Below, piece by piece: positions 31,476-45,700 of a DNA stretch of 64,000 nucleotides. Both the position numbers and the translations under genes were made by a program. Below the pieces are notes generated by a model, which ran no database searches, had not been told where the DNA came from, and saw nothing but the letters and a program-made list of their open reading frames with translations. Positions within the stretch are counted from its first letter, which is position 1. The number at the start of each line of letters is the position of its first letter. This DNA is from Strigamia acuminata (taxonomy: Eukaryota; Arthropoda; Chilopoda; Geophilomorpha; Linotaeniidae): NCBI GenBank assembly GCA_949358305.1, contig OX442324.1, positions 6,143,575 to 6,207,574 of the forward strand, read 5' to 3'.

Positions 31476-34400
31476 TAAAAAAAAAACAAAAAAACATTTG
31501 CATTAACGAAGAAAATTCCTCCTTTTCCTTTTCCCCCATCAAAAAATGAAAAAAGGAAAACAAATGATTGTTTCATGCACGCATTTAATGCGGCATGAAG
31601 CAATCATCAATAGGTATTGGCGGTTCGTTTCTTTTTTTGAAGAAAAAAAAGAAAAGGAAAAGCGGAAAAAAGAATCCCATAAAACAAACTAACTCCTGTT
31701 TTCCTGATTAATTAACTATTTCGACGCGGTTAAATAATTTTACGATAGCGACTGTGTTTTGCGAGGACGAATTTAATGAAACTCACTTATCTTGACTTCA
31801 TTTGTTCCCATGGCACGTGCATGTGCCGACATTTCAACAGGAAATAAAAAATGAGTCACAAGCACCCCATAACATGAGCTTTTCCGCATGACTTTACCCT
31901 CATCTTGAATTTAGTATGCAGAAAAGACGACTGGCGTGTTAGAAGTTGTATGAATTTCGGTTTCGATTTTGTTCCTCGTTTCTTTTTCGATAAAAAAGTG
32001 TTTTACAGTTCCGACAAAAATGCCTTCCGGTGACTTCTTTTTCAAGAGAACAAAAGAGAGCAAACAACGGGGACACTTACCTTTAATTCAACTTGCGCTC
32101 GGAGCCCACGAGAAACGCAATAAAAACTCTCATCTGAAAGTAGAAATAGCAGAAAAAAAAACTTTTTAATATCAAAAATAAATAAATTATTAATATTATT
32201 CCAAATTTAAAAAAGAAAAAAAAAATTCTACCGATCAATAAAATGTCGGCATTTTTTTCTACATTGAATAGTAACGGAACGGTCAAATCAATCCAGTGTG
32301 AAATAATTTTTTGTTCGTGACACGAGTCGAAATAAGAAGCAACTTTAAGAAAAAGCGCCATGTTCACTCCCAAAAGGATAAAGGCCGTGATTTATTATTG
32401 CGAATCGAATGCGAAGCAAAAGGAAATGAGAGGCGTGAAAATGACGTCATTGAAACGACTACCTGAGGGCAAATCAGATGTTGATGACGATACCGATTCA
32501 AGAGACATGTTTCATTTGTTATCGTTATCAATTAGCCGTTTGTAATTAATGTCGGATAAAGCGAGGCGAGCTAATTTCCTATGTGCAGTTAATTCCTACA
32601 ACTAAATTCCGCACCAGAGAAATAACTCGGTGCCCATTTTATTATTGATTTGTGTAAAACTCGCCGAATACACCACATATATTCTCCTCCAATACGATTG
32701 ATTTAAATTCCTGTCACCACAAACCAAAGGGTGCTGGCTGCTGCCTTTGGGGACTAAATCCAACACTCAACTAACGAACTGCTTTGTCATCACTCACTTT
32801 TTGAAAAAGGCCGAAAGAAAAAAGAAGAGAGAGAGAGAGAGAGAAAGAAAAAAGAAAAAGAACAACGTGTTCAATGTACATTGATTCCAATTGCGGTCGA
32901 GTTGTGAAGCGCAAAATGCAATGGATTTTACTTAACGCGGCGCATTCTGCGCGTGCAGCGAACGACACAAAGCTTTTAATTGCGATCAATTCGACTTTTA
33001 TACGACGCAGCCATCTTTTGAGGGTTGCGGCTGAGATGCGAACGAGTCGCACCTGCGCTCGCATCGGGTCCAAAAGAGGCGCTGTTTGTGCACCCAAATG
33101 GCATTGCTCGCCACCAGTTGGTCGGTGTAATTATCTGGTAGCAGACGAGCCGGATAAATCTCGGTGAAGGAGAGAGGTAGAGGAGCTGAGCGGAGAGGAG
33201 AGGAGAGGAGGAGAGAGGAGAGGATTGCATAGTTAGACAACGGTCCAAGTACCTCGTTTCACTAAAGCCCAAGTGCAACCTGGGATAACTGATTAATACC
33301 GGCCACTTTAGCCGACATAAGGCTTACATCGACTCCCGAGTCGGCCGCGAGCGATTTCTTCGTCCACTGCTCCATCGATTCGCAGAGTAAACAAAATCTA
33401 ACGTGCCATCAAATTCAATATAATCCTTATTTCAGGCCGCAAGACCTCGCGTTAATAAACATAATCCCCGAACACACAACAAACACAATCAAACAATTGC
33501 CCCTCGTCCGTTAAACCGTTGTCTAATTCGCGTTCATCGACCAATCAGCGTCTCATCTGGCACCGAAACGCAACGCGTCATGATTGAAAACATCTGGCAC
33601 CGACTCAACTCAAGACGGAACGAACGAACGAACGAAAGAACGATGCACCCTCAATTCAATTGCAATCTACTGTCGACTCGAATAACCACAAGTTGGCAAA
33701 AAACAAAACATGTCAAAATCAATTCAACACCTGCTGCTTAAAAAAATACTCGTTGTTTTTTTTATCCGCAATTCAATTCACGCATGCGTCTGTTTACATC
33801 AAAATAAATATACATTTATTTCCACCCAAACCGTGTATTCCGTGCGGATATCAATCCCCCAGGCAACGCACGAGCAAGACTTGCAGGGCTCTGCATAGGC
33901 TGAGCTGAGTGCAGGCTGCACAGACGTTTGCATAATAGAAGACGTTCTCCCGCCCAACTTATCACACACCTAATGAATAAACGCGTATTAGGCATCCATT
34001 TTCATTTTCTAAGCTGTACACTGAAGGAAACTGAAGCGGCGCAACGAGCTGAGAGATGGCGAAGAGGTGGAGGAGGAGCCGAGGAAGTCATTCCGATCAC
34101 GTCAGACAGACTCCGTCCCACCAAATCGACTGCGATCAACATCAAGTTCATTGAAAAAAGCATTCTACTTCCCCCTACCCGTCTCTTCCATCGCCTTCCT
34201 TCAACCTATCCAGCCAAGAAGATCATTAGACGCATCGACCCCTGTGTATAGTAACATCAAAAGGGGAGGCAGAGGCAGGCCAGGGTTTAGCGTTCAATGT
34301 TTACTAGCCTCAGCTACCAGACGTGCGCTCAAAGATAAAGAAAATCCCACAAAAGCGTGATAATTCCCTCGGTTATTTCTCCAAAGATAAACATTTTTCA

Positions 34401-37400
34401 AACATTGCTTCAAGCCTCGAAGAAAACTTTGCAACCTCAAAAACTTTTACATCGATAGAAAAACGATCAAAAAAATAAAAATAAAAATAAAAATGTCCTG
34501 ATTTGTTCGCTTTTTTCCTTCTTTCTTTTAATCATTTTTTTTTAGACCGTATATACCGTAGTATATTGCCAGAAAAATGTCGTCGCAACGAGGGTCTAAT
34601 TGGATGAAGTCATCTCATATGAGAAGGGCGATGCTGAGACTTTTCTTGGCTTCAATTGTGAGCTCCTATCGGCTCCCGCAGCAATAAATTATCTCCGCCA
34701 CCTCGGCAACTCAAATCAACCCGCGCCCGCCGCACCTCCCCATCACATCCTCTTTTCCCACCTTCTCCTTACAACAACCATTCTGCCGTCGAATAACAAC
34801 AAACACATTTCCTTTTTACGAGGATCACTTTTTTTCCGCTTCGCAGCTCAGCATCAGCGATATAAGAAAATTAAAACATTCATCTAAAGTCGAACAACTC
34901 AAAGCAGCGCACTCGAAACCTGATTAATAGCGTAAGAACTAAAGAACATAATCCCCCATCCGATTTTTATTTATCAAAACAAGCTGTCATTTCACATTTG
35001 TTGCACTTTTGATACTAAGAAGTTCATTTCTGCCGAAGTATTGTTTTCAGTTTGTGTTATGATTAGTTTTCCCGCGTGGATTTAAGCCCGGTATATATAG
35101 GAAGGGAAGGGAAGGGAAGGGAAGTGAAGTCGGGCAACTTTTCCCCCTCCTTCTGCTTCTAATCTGCTGTAATGCCAATAATTACGTTGTGCAAAGCAAC
35201 AGAGCGAGGATTTACAGCCTCCTACGACAAGAAACCCCCTCGAAATTCTAAACGAGCGGCGCACATTTACGACACACGCTCCATCAAGAAATAAAAAATT
35301 TTGCAAAAAAATTAAAAAAGCTAAAGGGAAAATAACCAAACAGCCGAAATGTGCGTGTTTAAGAGCTAAAAATCTAACCAAACAGCTATTTAAAGCGCTT
35401 TCAACCGAATTTGATCAGTGTAATAAGGACGTTGCCAATCATTGATAATTTCATCATTCCCTATAGCAACCGCTGCTGGCTTTCTCGCCATCGCCAGGAT
35501 AAAAAAAGTAATAAGAAAAAGCAAATATATAAATAAAAAATATAAACTTGTTCTTGCAATTGAATAGCGTACGGTACACTCACTTTTTCAACAGACTTTT
35601 GCCAATCTTGAGTGTAATCAAGTCTATACTAGTAAATGTAGTTATAGATTTTTTTCTCTTTTTCTCCCTTTGCGAAAACACTTCTTCTGAACTTGCAATT
35701 ACCCGAGAGAGTTGACAAGTGTCATTTCCCAAAACAGCATGGCCATGAAAGAGTATCACGTGTCTCGTCCTTGGGGAATTGGCTTGAATTAGGCGAATCA
35801 ATAAAACAAAAATTAGAGAAAAGAAATGCGCATCATCATTATCAGCCGTCGAACAGGAAAAATCGATCAACGTGCAGTTCTGATTAAAACCAACACCATC
35901 ACATTCACACATCCCATTATCAAACTCGATAAAATGTCACTTGAAATTTTTGGGAAAAAATTACCTCGGGGAATATGGAATTGGAAAAAACGAAAGAAAA
36001 AAAAATAAAAGAAAAAAAAAAAAAAAAAAAAAAAAATTTTTTTGCAGTTTGAATTCAAATTATCAATTGAAAAAGAAGAAGAGTCACATCTAATTGAACC
36101 GTAACATACTAATTTTTTTTTAGAGGAAGAAAGAAAATGATTTCATGCCATCGCCTTCTTTCATACCCGCAAAAATTATAATGGCGCATGCTGCATCATA
36201 AAGGAGGCCAATCAACACTGATTCATGATGTCTTTCAGCCTTCAATTTCACTTCTGTCAAAATGGAAAATTTCAAAGAAAAACTCAACGGAATCCGTGGC
36301 TGTGACAAGTGAATTTCTGCAATTTTAACCATCCGAAAAGTGCATTTTTTTATCGACGGACATTTCTCTTACTCACGAGTTTATTGAAATGAAACAAAAA
36401 CGCTGAAAAATTACACACAAGAAAAAAAGAAAAAAGAAAAAACCGCACATAAAACTCGTTTCCAGTGTTTCTGTATCCGAAATGTTTGCATAAAATATTA
36501 AGTTCTTGAGAAGGAAGAGAAAAAAAAATCTATTGAGATACAAATTTTTCTAAAATTTTATTCTGGAGAATCACCAACCAGCACGAGACGGACGAAAAGC
36601 GAAAGAGAGCGAAAGAGAGAGAGAGAGAAAAAAAAATGAATACAAATGCAACTGGGCGAACCAAACCATTCACGAAAATTGCATGTATCAATTTAAAACC
36701 CGCAACTTGTTAAATTCAACTTCCCCTGTCCAGATTGCTAGTCAAGTGATAAATAAAATGAGGAATGAAGCTGAAGTGGGTTTCGTTTATCTTTGCTCCC
36801 CACGTGCATCGAGAACAAGCGACGCAAGACTTGCAGTGGCCTTTGCCATTTCTGGTGCCCCCTCCAGTCGCCATATGGGAATATGGCAAAAAGAGCACGA
36901 GGAAGTCCCACAGTTAATAGTGGAGTGTCTGAAAAGAAGATTTCCTCCGACATTGTCGTGGGATTCAAAGGGGGCAACCAATCAAGGGAAACAATGGAGA
37001 GGGTCAGGAGTAAAGTGAATGAAAGAAGGGGGTGAAAATATACACGACCACTTCCTTATTCATAACTCAGAGCATCGAGCGAAATAACACAAGTGTCAAG
37101 ACTCCTGCCGCGTTTGACTTGGCTCCCTCGTATTTAGTAGAGGGCGCCCTACAAACACCACGAGCAGCCAACGCCAACAAAAATCAATACAAATTACCTC
37201 GCACACAACTGCAAGCGGCAACACCCACATCCACCCACTGGGCAACGCCTTCTCGTGGATGGAAAGATTTCCTACAGCCAAACAACATCGGAATAACTTA
37301 TTATCAAAAGATAAATAAAATATAAAACGCGCAAGTGGAATGGAATACTTTCCCGCTACAATTTCATTTCGTTTCGTTTAATTAACGAAAATTTGTGTTT

Positions 37401-40400
37401 TAAAGTTACGTTTTATTGTTTTTACTTTTCGGAAGGAAAGTAAGGAGGGAAAAAAATAAATCGACAAAAAAATGGCGATTGTAAATCAACTTAATGAAAA
37501 CTCCGTGTCACATAAAAAAAAATAGTTTTGCAGGCAAATAAATATTCGTGTTTTCGAAAATCGATAGACCCACCACTGTTACTCCAAGTGCTACACACCT
37601 CCAGCTTAAATAAACAAAAAAAAAATTTCTTTTTTTTTTTTTAAATACACACAAACAAAACAAAACGCGTCTATCGATTTTGTAAAAATCCACTCTCATT
37701 TGTAGTAATTAATTTGCACATAAAATTTCCAACATTTTTCCATTTTTTTTTATCTTTTTCATTTCTTTCACTTACATATATAGACGCAGGGATCAATGTG
37801 CATATCAAATTTTTCGCAAGTGAGGATTTAGGGTTTAAACTACACATCATTTCCGCGAAGAAACCGCAGAAAGTATGAAAAGCGTCCGAAATTATTCAAA
37901 ACTTAAAACCCTAACAAAAAATAAATAAATAAATAAATAAATACATACATACATAAATAATGGGACGAGCCGAGCGCTGGAAATTAAAAGTAATTATTCA
38001 TTTAAAATACAACGTGTAACACATCTGTCGTAAAACGTGCACACTTTTCCCCGGTGACTTGACTAATTTAAGATTTCAATATAATAATACAGCAGTTTGA
38101 ATACGATCGCATTCACATCCAATTGCATGTTCGACAAATTTGGCATTATTCATTATGCTAACTTTGAAATGAATGAGGAAAAGTAGAGTTTTCGAATTAA
38201 TATTCAAACGGGGATTGCCAGGGCAATATTTAACCAACACGAAGTATACTTAATTTCGTTTTCAGCTCCAAGACCAGCTGCAATGCATCACTTCAAATAA
38301 ATTCCACTCCAATCCCTATACAATACTCACAAGCCCTTGCGGAATAAATATTGGTCGCTTCACCGCTGGCTTATTAAGGTCAAAACCAAAGGAGTGTCAA
38401 CATTCGGATTAATGAGCATTTAAGCCTCCGGATTAGCTCACATCCTGCTCGTGACAACTACAAAGAAATTTGAAAATTCCAAAAATGAAACCCAAGCCAA
38501 GGCGGCCACTGCACCCGACCCGATAACGCTTTTTTCCCAGTATTAATAAATATCAAGATAATATTAATGACGTCATGTCCATCCATTTGAATTTAAATTG
38601 TTTCGAAGTGAATGGAATGCAGCCTGTAGGATGTTTATCGCGGAGTAAACAAGCCAATAACAGTAAAATAAAAAATATGGCCGTAAATGAAGAGGGGGAC
38701 AAGAGGGCAGACAAGTATAATTGAGGGTAAAAGAACACTAACAAAACGTGATTAATGCCAATGTCGTTATTCTCAGTGACTTTAATGAACTTGGATTACT
38801 GAATGCGTCATGTGTTAGCAATTTGTTCCTCCTTATCACGAGAACTGCTGTATCAAGATGTCCGAGTTGACAAGAGCAAGAAAACCACACGACCAAATCG
38901 CTCTTTTCAATAAATTCAAGCTTAATCAATTCACTTAATTGTATACGATACGTGTTTCTCCCATCACGGCCGAACATGTTAATCATTTCTACAATCTACA
39001 TATACGAGCATTTTCCTTTTCCCTATTCCATTTTCACGCTGATTTCAACAGAAAATTTCCACGCACAAAACATCGGAATAACCAAGAAAACTCTGCTAAC
39101 CCTAACAATACCGCAAAAAGGAAATTGCAATTTCATTCAACCTTAAATCGGGAATATGTTATTTGTAAACTTATACTTTTACACTAAAAAAAAAAAAACT
39201 AAATCACATTATTTTCACTTATTTTTCAACAAAAAATACACACAAAACGATGTCCCCTTTAGCCGCTGAGGCCTCAAGTGGAAAAGAAAATCTTGCCGGT
39301 TTCGACATTTGTCGCATCACAGGCATCTGAAAACTGAATGTCAAGTGGGGGAAGGAAATTTAAAAAAGAAAAAAGCGGAAAAGTCTATCAAGACAGATAA
39401 AACACCGTAGACAAACCGAAGAAGAAGAAGAAGAAGAATTCTACAGCAACAGCTGCTTGTAATGCAATTTTATTACATCTTTTGAGCAATTGCTTCAGAA
39501 GACATTTTCACTTTAATGACTCTATTAACGATTGAAATCGTTTCCCATTCGGGGTCTCAAATGTTCCACTGCCTTCTATTTTGCCGGATATCGTATAGAT
39601 TTTTAAGAGGCTCCAGCCATGTTGTTCCTTTTTCCCCTCCGTCTTTTATGAAGAGAAAAAAAAGAAGAATTTCTTCGGGTCCCGTCACATAAAAAGGAAG
39701 TCAAAAGCGCTAATCGATTCCAATTTAATCTCTAAGTGGCTCTTGGAAGGCAAGAGGAGGGACAGATAATAAGCCTTTGTCATTTTTGAAAACTAAAATG
39801 TCAGACTGCTCACAGCAATGGAGAAAAAAAATGTATATATAGCAGCAGTAAAATGGCGTTTAGAAATGAGCAGCCTATAGAGTACTTCCTGTTTATCCAA
39901 ACCAAACTCGAAACGAGACATTTTTCAACAGTTCCAACGTTGCCAAACTGCACAAACTACTTACTAACAGCAACTAATCAACGCCATTTTTAGTTGTCTA
40001 ATTTTTTTTCCTCCTTCTTTCTTCGAGCAAAGAGTTTTCTCTTAAGTGCCCCATTCACCATTGAAACTTGAGATACTTCAACAGTCGTCCATTAAGCACC
40101 TATAAACCCTTTCCAGTATATGATAAAAGAAGAAAAGAAAAAAAAAAGAAAAAGAAAAAATGGGGGCGAACAGGAAGAAGATCGGCGTGACGCGGGGAAA
40201 GTAATTGTGGTCAAAGCGAGGTTCATTGACCTACGTGAGGTGTCTAATCTCCTCGACAAAAAGAAAAATAAAAGTCCAAACAAAACCCAAGAGGGTCTCC
40301 ATCTGGTGACAAGTGTAAGCAACCTGCATCAACTTTCTAATTGCATGTGAATAATTAAAAGAACAAATCAGAGCGCCTGCACCGGGGATTTACTCAGAGA

Positions 40401-42090
40401 AAATGAAAAATTTCCTTCGCTGCCCTGTGACCGAACACAATCCTCTTGTTCGGTCGCCATGTTTGGCCAACAACTCTTAAATAAACACATTTTAAAATAT
40501 CCCCTTCTTCCTTATCCACACAAACACACACATACACATTTGTCTTCTTCTTTCCCTCAATATTTTTTTCAAACTTTCTCTCTTTAAACTCGCAAAAAAA
40601 AGCGGACAAAAAATTGTTTGCTAAAGGACATTTGTCGACTTTGTTTTGTCTTTTCTCCATCGAACACAAATAGCATTCATTCCCTTTTGTTTGGCGCAAT
40701 ATTTTTTGTTTGAAATGCGAGAAAGTGGAATGATTACATAGAAATGGCAAGAGTGTGCAAACGAGAAGACAAGTTGCTAGATAATCTGATGCAAAGTAAA
40801 AAGCTTAAGAGCAGATTGTTATCATATGGTGGTTGTGCACTTCACTTCTCCCTCTTTCACCTTTCTAATCAATAGCTGCGGCAAACAATTGCACCTGCCT
40901 CTTTCTCTCTCTTTCTCTCTCTCTCTCTCTCTTTCCCCCATTTACGTTCGTCGAAAAATTACTTAGCCTCATATTGAAATCGAGGCTCGCCAACGAATTC
41001 AGCTGAGCCACGCTAGCCGCAGGATGCAATCCAATTACATTTACACTCAACATCGGCATCGACACTAACTCTTTCACCTTTCCTTCATTTTGGTGACGTC
41101 CAACTCCAACCAAACCCTAAACCAGTCAATTTCGCTCGCTGACCCTGTTTCATAAAATACTTAGCAAACTCCTATCTCGTTACGTGTCCATCAAACCCAA
41201 CTTGAATTACGATCTTCACGTGTCAATCACGTGATGCAAACACACAAAATCAAAACGGCTCCAAAGTCCTTCACGATTTCAACTGTTTTCCGAATGACTC
41301 ATTCGAAAATGAAGGCTCGAGTGTTTTTTTAAAAAAAAATATATAAAATAAAAAAAATAAATAAAAATCCACAAGTGGAGCAAGTTGAAATTCAAGTTAT
41401 TTTTTTTCTCCTTCTCCTCCTTCTTTCTTTTCTCCTTTCGCTGCATTCAAATCAATTGAGGGTCCTAACAACCCCAGTCCAACCCTCTTTTATCCCTCTT
41501 CATTCCACGCCGGTAATGATGAGCCCCCTAGGACCCTTCACAAGTCTACCAACTGCCCCTTACAACAGGGGGCGGTGGAAAATTGCGCCCCCACGGGCTC
41601 CGCGCAGCTGTGTGCCGTGAATTCGCAACCAAATTCTAATTACCAGTAAATTAAGGCACCGATTCAAATGGAAGGAAACGACAACTGCCATAAGGTAGGA
41701 CACGTTAAGGGAAGAAGGGTCACCGAACTTGTTGCATTTTCATCAACTTAAATTCTTCCGCACACAAAAAGAAAAAAGAACAACAAAAAAAAAGCCAAAG
41801 AGGTTGAAGGAAACAAAAAAAAATATGTAAAGAGGAGATAACCGAGCCCGCTCTTCAAACTGAGGATATCAAACAGAAATTATATTCCGCAAATGACGTC
41901 AATATTAGCCTTAACGAGTTCCCCTTCACCGCCAATGGACCCGTTCGACATTAAGTGGATCCCACACCAAGAAGTAGCCCGCGAGGTGCAACCAGAAACG
42001 CTATAAACACAGCCTCGATAAAGGCGAGGGGTAGGGCGGGAGAGAGAGAGGGAGAGAGGGAGAGAAAAACAGAAATAACTCGTCGATGAA
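31476..42090. other. Gene-poor stretch
   Basis: No recognisable protein gene. It includes GA-rich tracts (about 32826-32850, 33173-33225, 36601-36628, 40907-40932), a GGGAA repeat (35100-35125), an AAAT/ACAT repeat (about 37919-37962), long A/T runs (about 36010-36042) and one candidate 53-nt exon (32081-32133). E-box CACGTG palindromes appear near 41218 and 41229. Confidence 0.45.
32081..32133 (-). other. Candidate 53-nt internal exon
   Basis: The minus strand has a consensus acceptor (GCTATTTCTACTTTCAG, AG at 32135-32134) and an optimal donor (AAAG|GTAAGTG, GT at 32080-32079). One frame is open: two leading bases AT then ESFYCVSRGLRAQVELK, ending in phase 0. The incoming phase matches the donor at 42339. 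Peptide not recognised. Splice pairs of this quality also arise by chance in this much sequence. Confidence 0.22.
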
Positions 42091-42099
42091 TCCGACCAA

Positions 42100-42720
42100 C
42101 CCCCGCTCCGATCACGCGGATGAAACTTGATGGAACGTCAGCCAGGTGGGCAACACCCTCGCCCGAGGCATGCAAACCACGCCCAAAACACACAGCTGCC
42201 GCGATGCCAACTTTTATGCGAAAAGCGAGGTGGAACAAGAGGCGAAACACGAGCGGTCATCGCGGAGCGGCGGCGGAGGGGTGGCGAAACGATAGCGTGT
42301 AGTAGGGGCCAGTGAAGAACAGCTGCGGATTTTGCTTACCTTGGCCTTGGGGCATGAAACGCACGTCGAAGGAAGCTCGCTTCACATGAGCAGATGGCAA
42401 TGTTGGCTTTGTCCTCGTTATCCAACCTCGGATCGTAATCGGATTAAGATATCCACAGCTCAGAAGCGAGGCGGCAACACCAAATTCAAAGAATGGGCGC
42501 CCCAAACGCTGCGCTCGTCCGTCTCGTGCTGGCCGCGACAACGACTGACTGGGATTCGGTTCCGTGCGTGGCGCTGCGAGGCTACGGTCACGCACTCTGG
42601 CGGCGGTCGCGGGAACTCGCGCACCTCGCTTAATGCAAGCGAGCCGAGCGCATACTCCCGAGCCGAGCATACACCTGACCACAACTGTCCACATGTTTGC
42701 ACACAATCGCCGGGACCGAG
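42100..42720 (-). promoter_or_regulatory. GC/CpG-rich promoter-like island with a splice donor
   Basis: Strikingly GC-rich for this window, with many CpG dinucleotides and CCACGCCC/GGGCGGG-type boxes. On the minus strand it contains an initiator-like TCAGTC (about 42545-42550) and ends in a strong donor GGCCAAG|GTAAGC (exon end 42340). A 149-codon minus-strand frame crosses it but looks like a composition artefact; the segment before the donor reads HVKRASFDVRFMPQGQ. It may be the first exon of a long transcript, possibly a distal LRR promoter, or an enhancer-like island. Confidence 0.4.
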
Positions 42721-45700
42721 ACAGGATTAGTGCCCGCTTTGAATTTGAATAGTTTTAAATTTTAAAAATTTAAAAATTTAAAAAAATCAAGATGATTAAA
42801 AAAAAAAAAGAAGGAAAACAGACAGTGACGTCCCATTAATTGCTTTCCTCCCTCTCTCCCGAGTTAAGATGTTGGCTTTCCTCCAGAGTCGACTAAAAGA
42901 GATGAAAATGTGACACGCATTTTATTAATCGACAGGGAAAGTGTATCAAGTCACTTTCTCGTGGTTTCAAAGGATGCTGTGGCCATTGGCTTATGAAGTG
43001 TGATCCCATTTCGTCATTAGCATGTGCCTCGAGGAACCTGCATAGGAAAATCAATCAGCATCTCGTTTACGTACCCTTTGACTCCTGGCTGGGGAGCAAT
43101 TAGGCTTATGGCAATGCATGGAAATTGTTCATGCACCCTCTTCTTAACATGCTCTCCGTTTGCCGAGTGTATCGGATTATTTAGTGACCCCGAAATAACA
43201 TTGAAGATGGTAGAAAGAGAGAGAAAGAGCGACGGGAAATTGAGATTTTTTTGTTATACGGAGGAATGAAAATAAACGGGGAGTAGAGTGGATTTGTGTA
43301 AGAAGCCACTGGATCGCGTGGTAAGAATGCGGTCACGTTGTGGTCCATGCATATTTAATAGGAAGAGGAAAAAAAAGAAAATCGTCTTTGCCATTCAAGT
43401 TTTACCATCTCGAGAGTTGGCAAATTGAAATGCAGAAGTCGGTAAGTCAGATTGATTTGAATAGCAGAAATCGGCAGTTAATTAAAAATTTAATATATAG
43501 AGAGGAAAAGTGCTGTGCGACCATTAGGTCTATCTCGTGTACGATTGGTTTTTCAAAGAGTCGTTTGAAAAAGTCAAACAAGAAGTCGAAACGATGTGGA
43601 AGAGATAAACGAAGCCCGGTTTGGCCTTTTTCTTTTCTTTTCTTCTCTTCTCTTCCTCGCCCGTCGTTCTGACTCGGTATAATTTAAGTTCCGTGAAACG
43701 TAAATAGAATTGGAGTTTAGTCGAATCACAAAACTAATTTGTTCCTCGCTCATTAACGCAATTCGACTCAACTGTCATTTCGCTTTAAACCCGCCATCAA
43801 AAACCAATCCCTTTTTTATTTCTATTTTTTACAATCACTTTACTGTCACGGAAAAAAGAAAATAAAAATGAAATAAAATTTGTCGATATCTTTCCTAGAA
43901 TCGAGTACAAACCGGAAAACCGTCAACTTGACCGTATCAAAGCAAAATTTCCTTATACAAAAAAGAAAAAAAAATGAAAAAAAAAAGAAAGGAAAAATGG
44001 GGGTGGGTCACGAAGAACTAATAACACCAAATGACTAATATAAAAGAAAGGGGGTCGAAAGTTTCCGGCTGAAGTCAGTTACGATCTTTGGAGAGAGAGA
44101 GAGAGAGAGAGAGAGAAAAAAAATCCGTTTGACGATAAGGAGTTGGCTCAGTTTGGTGCAAATGGAGCTCAATTCTAGTTTCAAGTCCAAATAAAACACA
44201 ATTTGGTCTACGAGACAAGCACCAGCGCCCTCTGCCGATTGATCTGAGACGCAGGGCGGACGCTAAGCGAACGCGGGGTGAGGAGTCCGTATTCGCCGTC
44301 ATCTTTGATGACCAGCCAAGTGCCTCGTCCATGTTATTCAGGAGCACCCCGTTTAGACGAAATCGGAGACGCGAGCACAAACGTCGAGCAAAATGGCAGC
44401 GACAAGTTAAATGAATGTAATTCGACTCGACATTTGCAACGGAAAAAACGCAGGAAAACATTTCGCGTTGGAAAAGTTGAAAATCGTAAAGGAGAAATAT
44501 TGCCTCGACGCTGTAACGAGGCTCGGATGCAAGGAAGTGATGATAGGGATTCCAGGAAAATGGCGGCGCTCAAATGACCATCCAAGACAGAGGGCGATGC
44601 CATGAGAAATTGGGGCTTATTCGAGTCAAAGGAGAGCAGGCAAAGGGGATGAAGAATATGGCCGAAGAGAGGACCCAGCAACGCGTAATTACTCTTTTCG
44701 CGACCACTTTTCAACGCATCTATCACGAAAATCGATTTGCATATACGAGTCTTAAATTTAAAAATTATATTAAAAAAAGAAGTTAATCCGGGCAGAATGG
44801 TCGTGCAAGATAAGGCCATTATGAAATAAATTGGCATCATTCACATAATAAGGAAAATAGCCATGTCGTGTTGCCCATCATTTCCGGCAGGCGCCTGTCA
44901 ATTTCCGAAATAATTTCGTACGAAACTTTTAAAGGATGGGGAGAACGTTGCAAATTTTTATTGAAATTAGAATCCCCCAACCACTTCACTGACGGCCAAT
45001 TTGCCAATTACCTACAATCCAATTTATTTGCCACTCACTTGCCAGCCCCAACACTTCGTTTTTTCATCATCAAATTCAAACCCCTCGTACTGTATTATGG
45101 AAAGGACATATTTCTTTTTCTTTTTTCTTTTTCCTTTTTCTTTTTTTTTTCCCTTTTTTTGCGTGTTGTGAAATTATGAGGTCAAAGAGAATTGATGGTC
45201 TTGCAGGGCAAGTCGCGTCATCAGTTCGACTAACACTTTCCCCTACACCGACATCTGGATTTCTTCCAACATCCCATGGGGACGGATATCGGATGGTCCA
45301 CCAACTTCGGCCGGAAGCGAAGCATCACCCAAGTGACCGGAAATTCAATTGAGGCGCAGGAGTCAGTCACATATAGCAATCAAGTAAAACGTTTGAGAAA
45401 TGCGATAAAAGAGCCAGGGGTCACTTGATTTGCCTCATTAAACCACGATAGATTGAATGACTGGCGGATCACGACCGATGACCCACATCTTTATCCAATG
45501 GGGAAACGTGAAAAGTTAAAAAAATAAATAAAAAATTAATAAATTAAAAAAAATAAAAAATCCCTCACGAATATACGAGAAAAGTTTGAAATTGCATCAA
45601 TTTCTCAGTTGGTAATAAAGCAACGATTAATTAGTGGGATGCAAAATTGAACCCATTAATATCTCGCTTCACTTTTAATGAGGGTTTCTGCAAATAGACA

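Noticed and set aside
42257-42706. 149-codon minus-strand ORF in the GC-rich island
   Set aside because: Overlaps other long frames on both strands, as expected of GC-rich DNA; only its donor end is kept as a candidate exon.
44334-44840. 168-codon minus-strand ORF and several plus-strand frames
   Set aside because: No domain, no splice or start support, and competing frames on the other strand; likely a composition effect.
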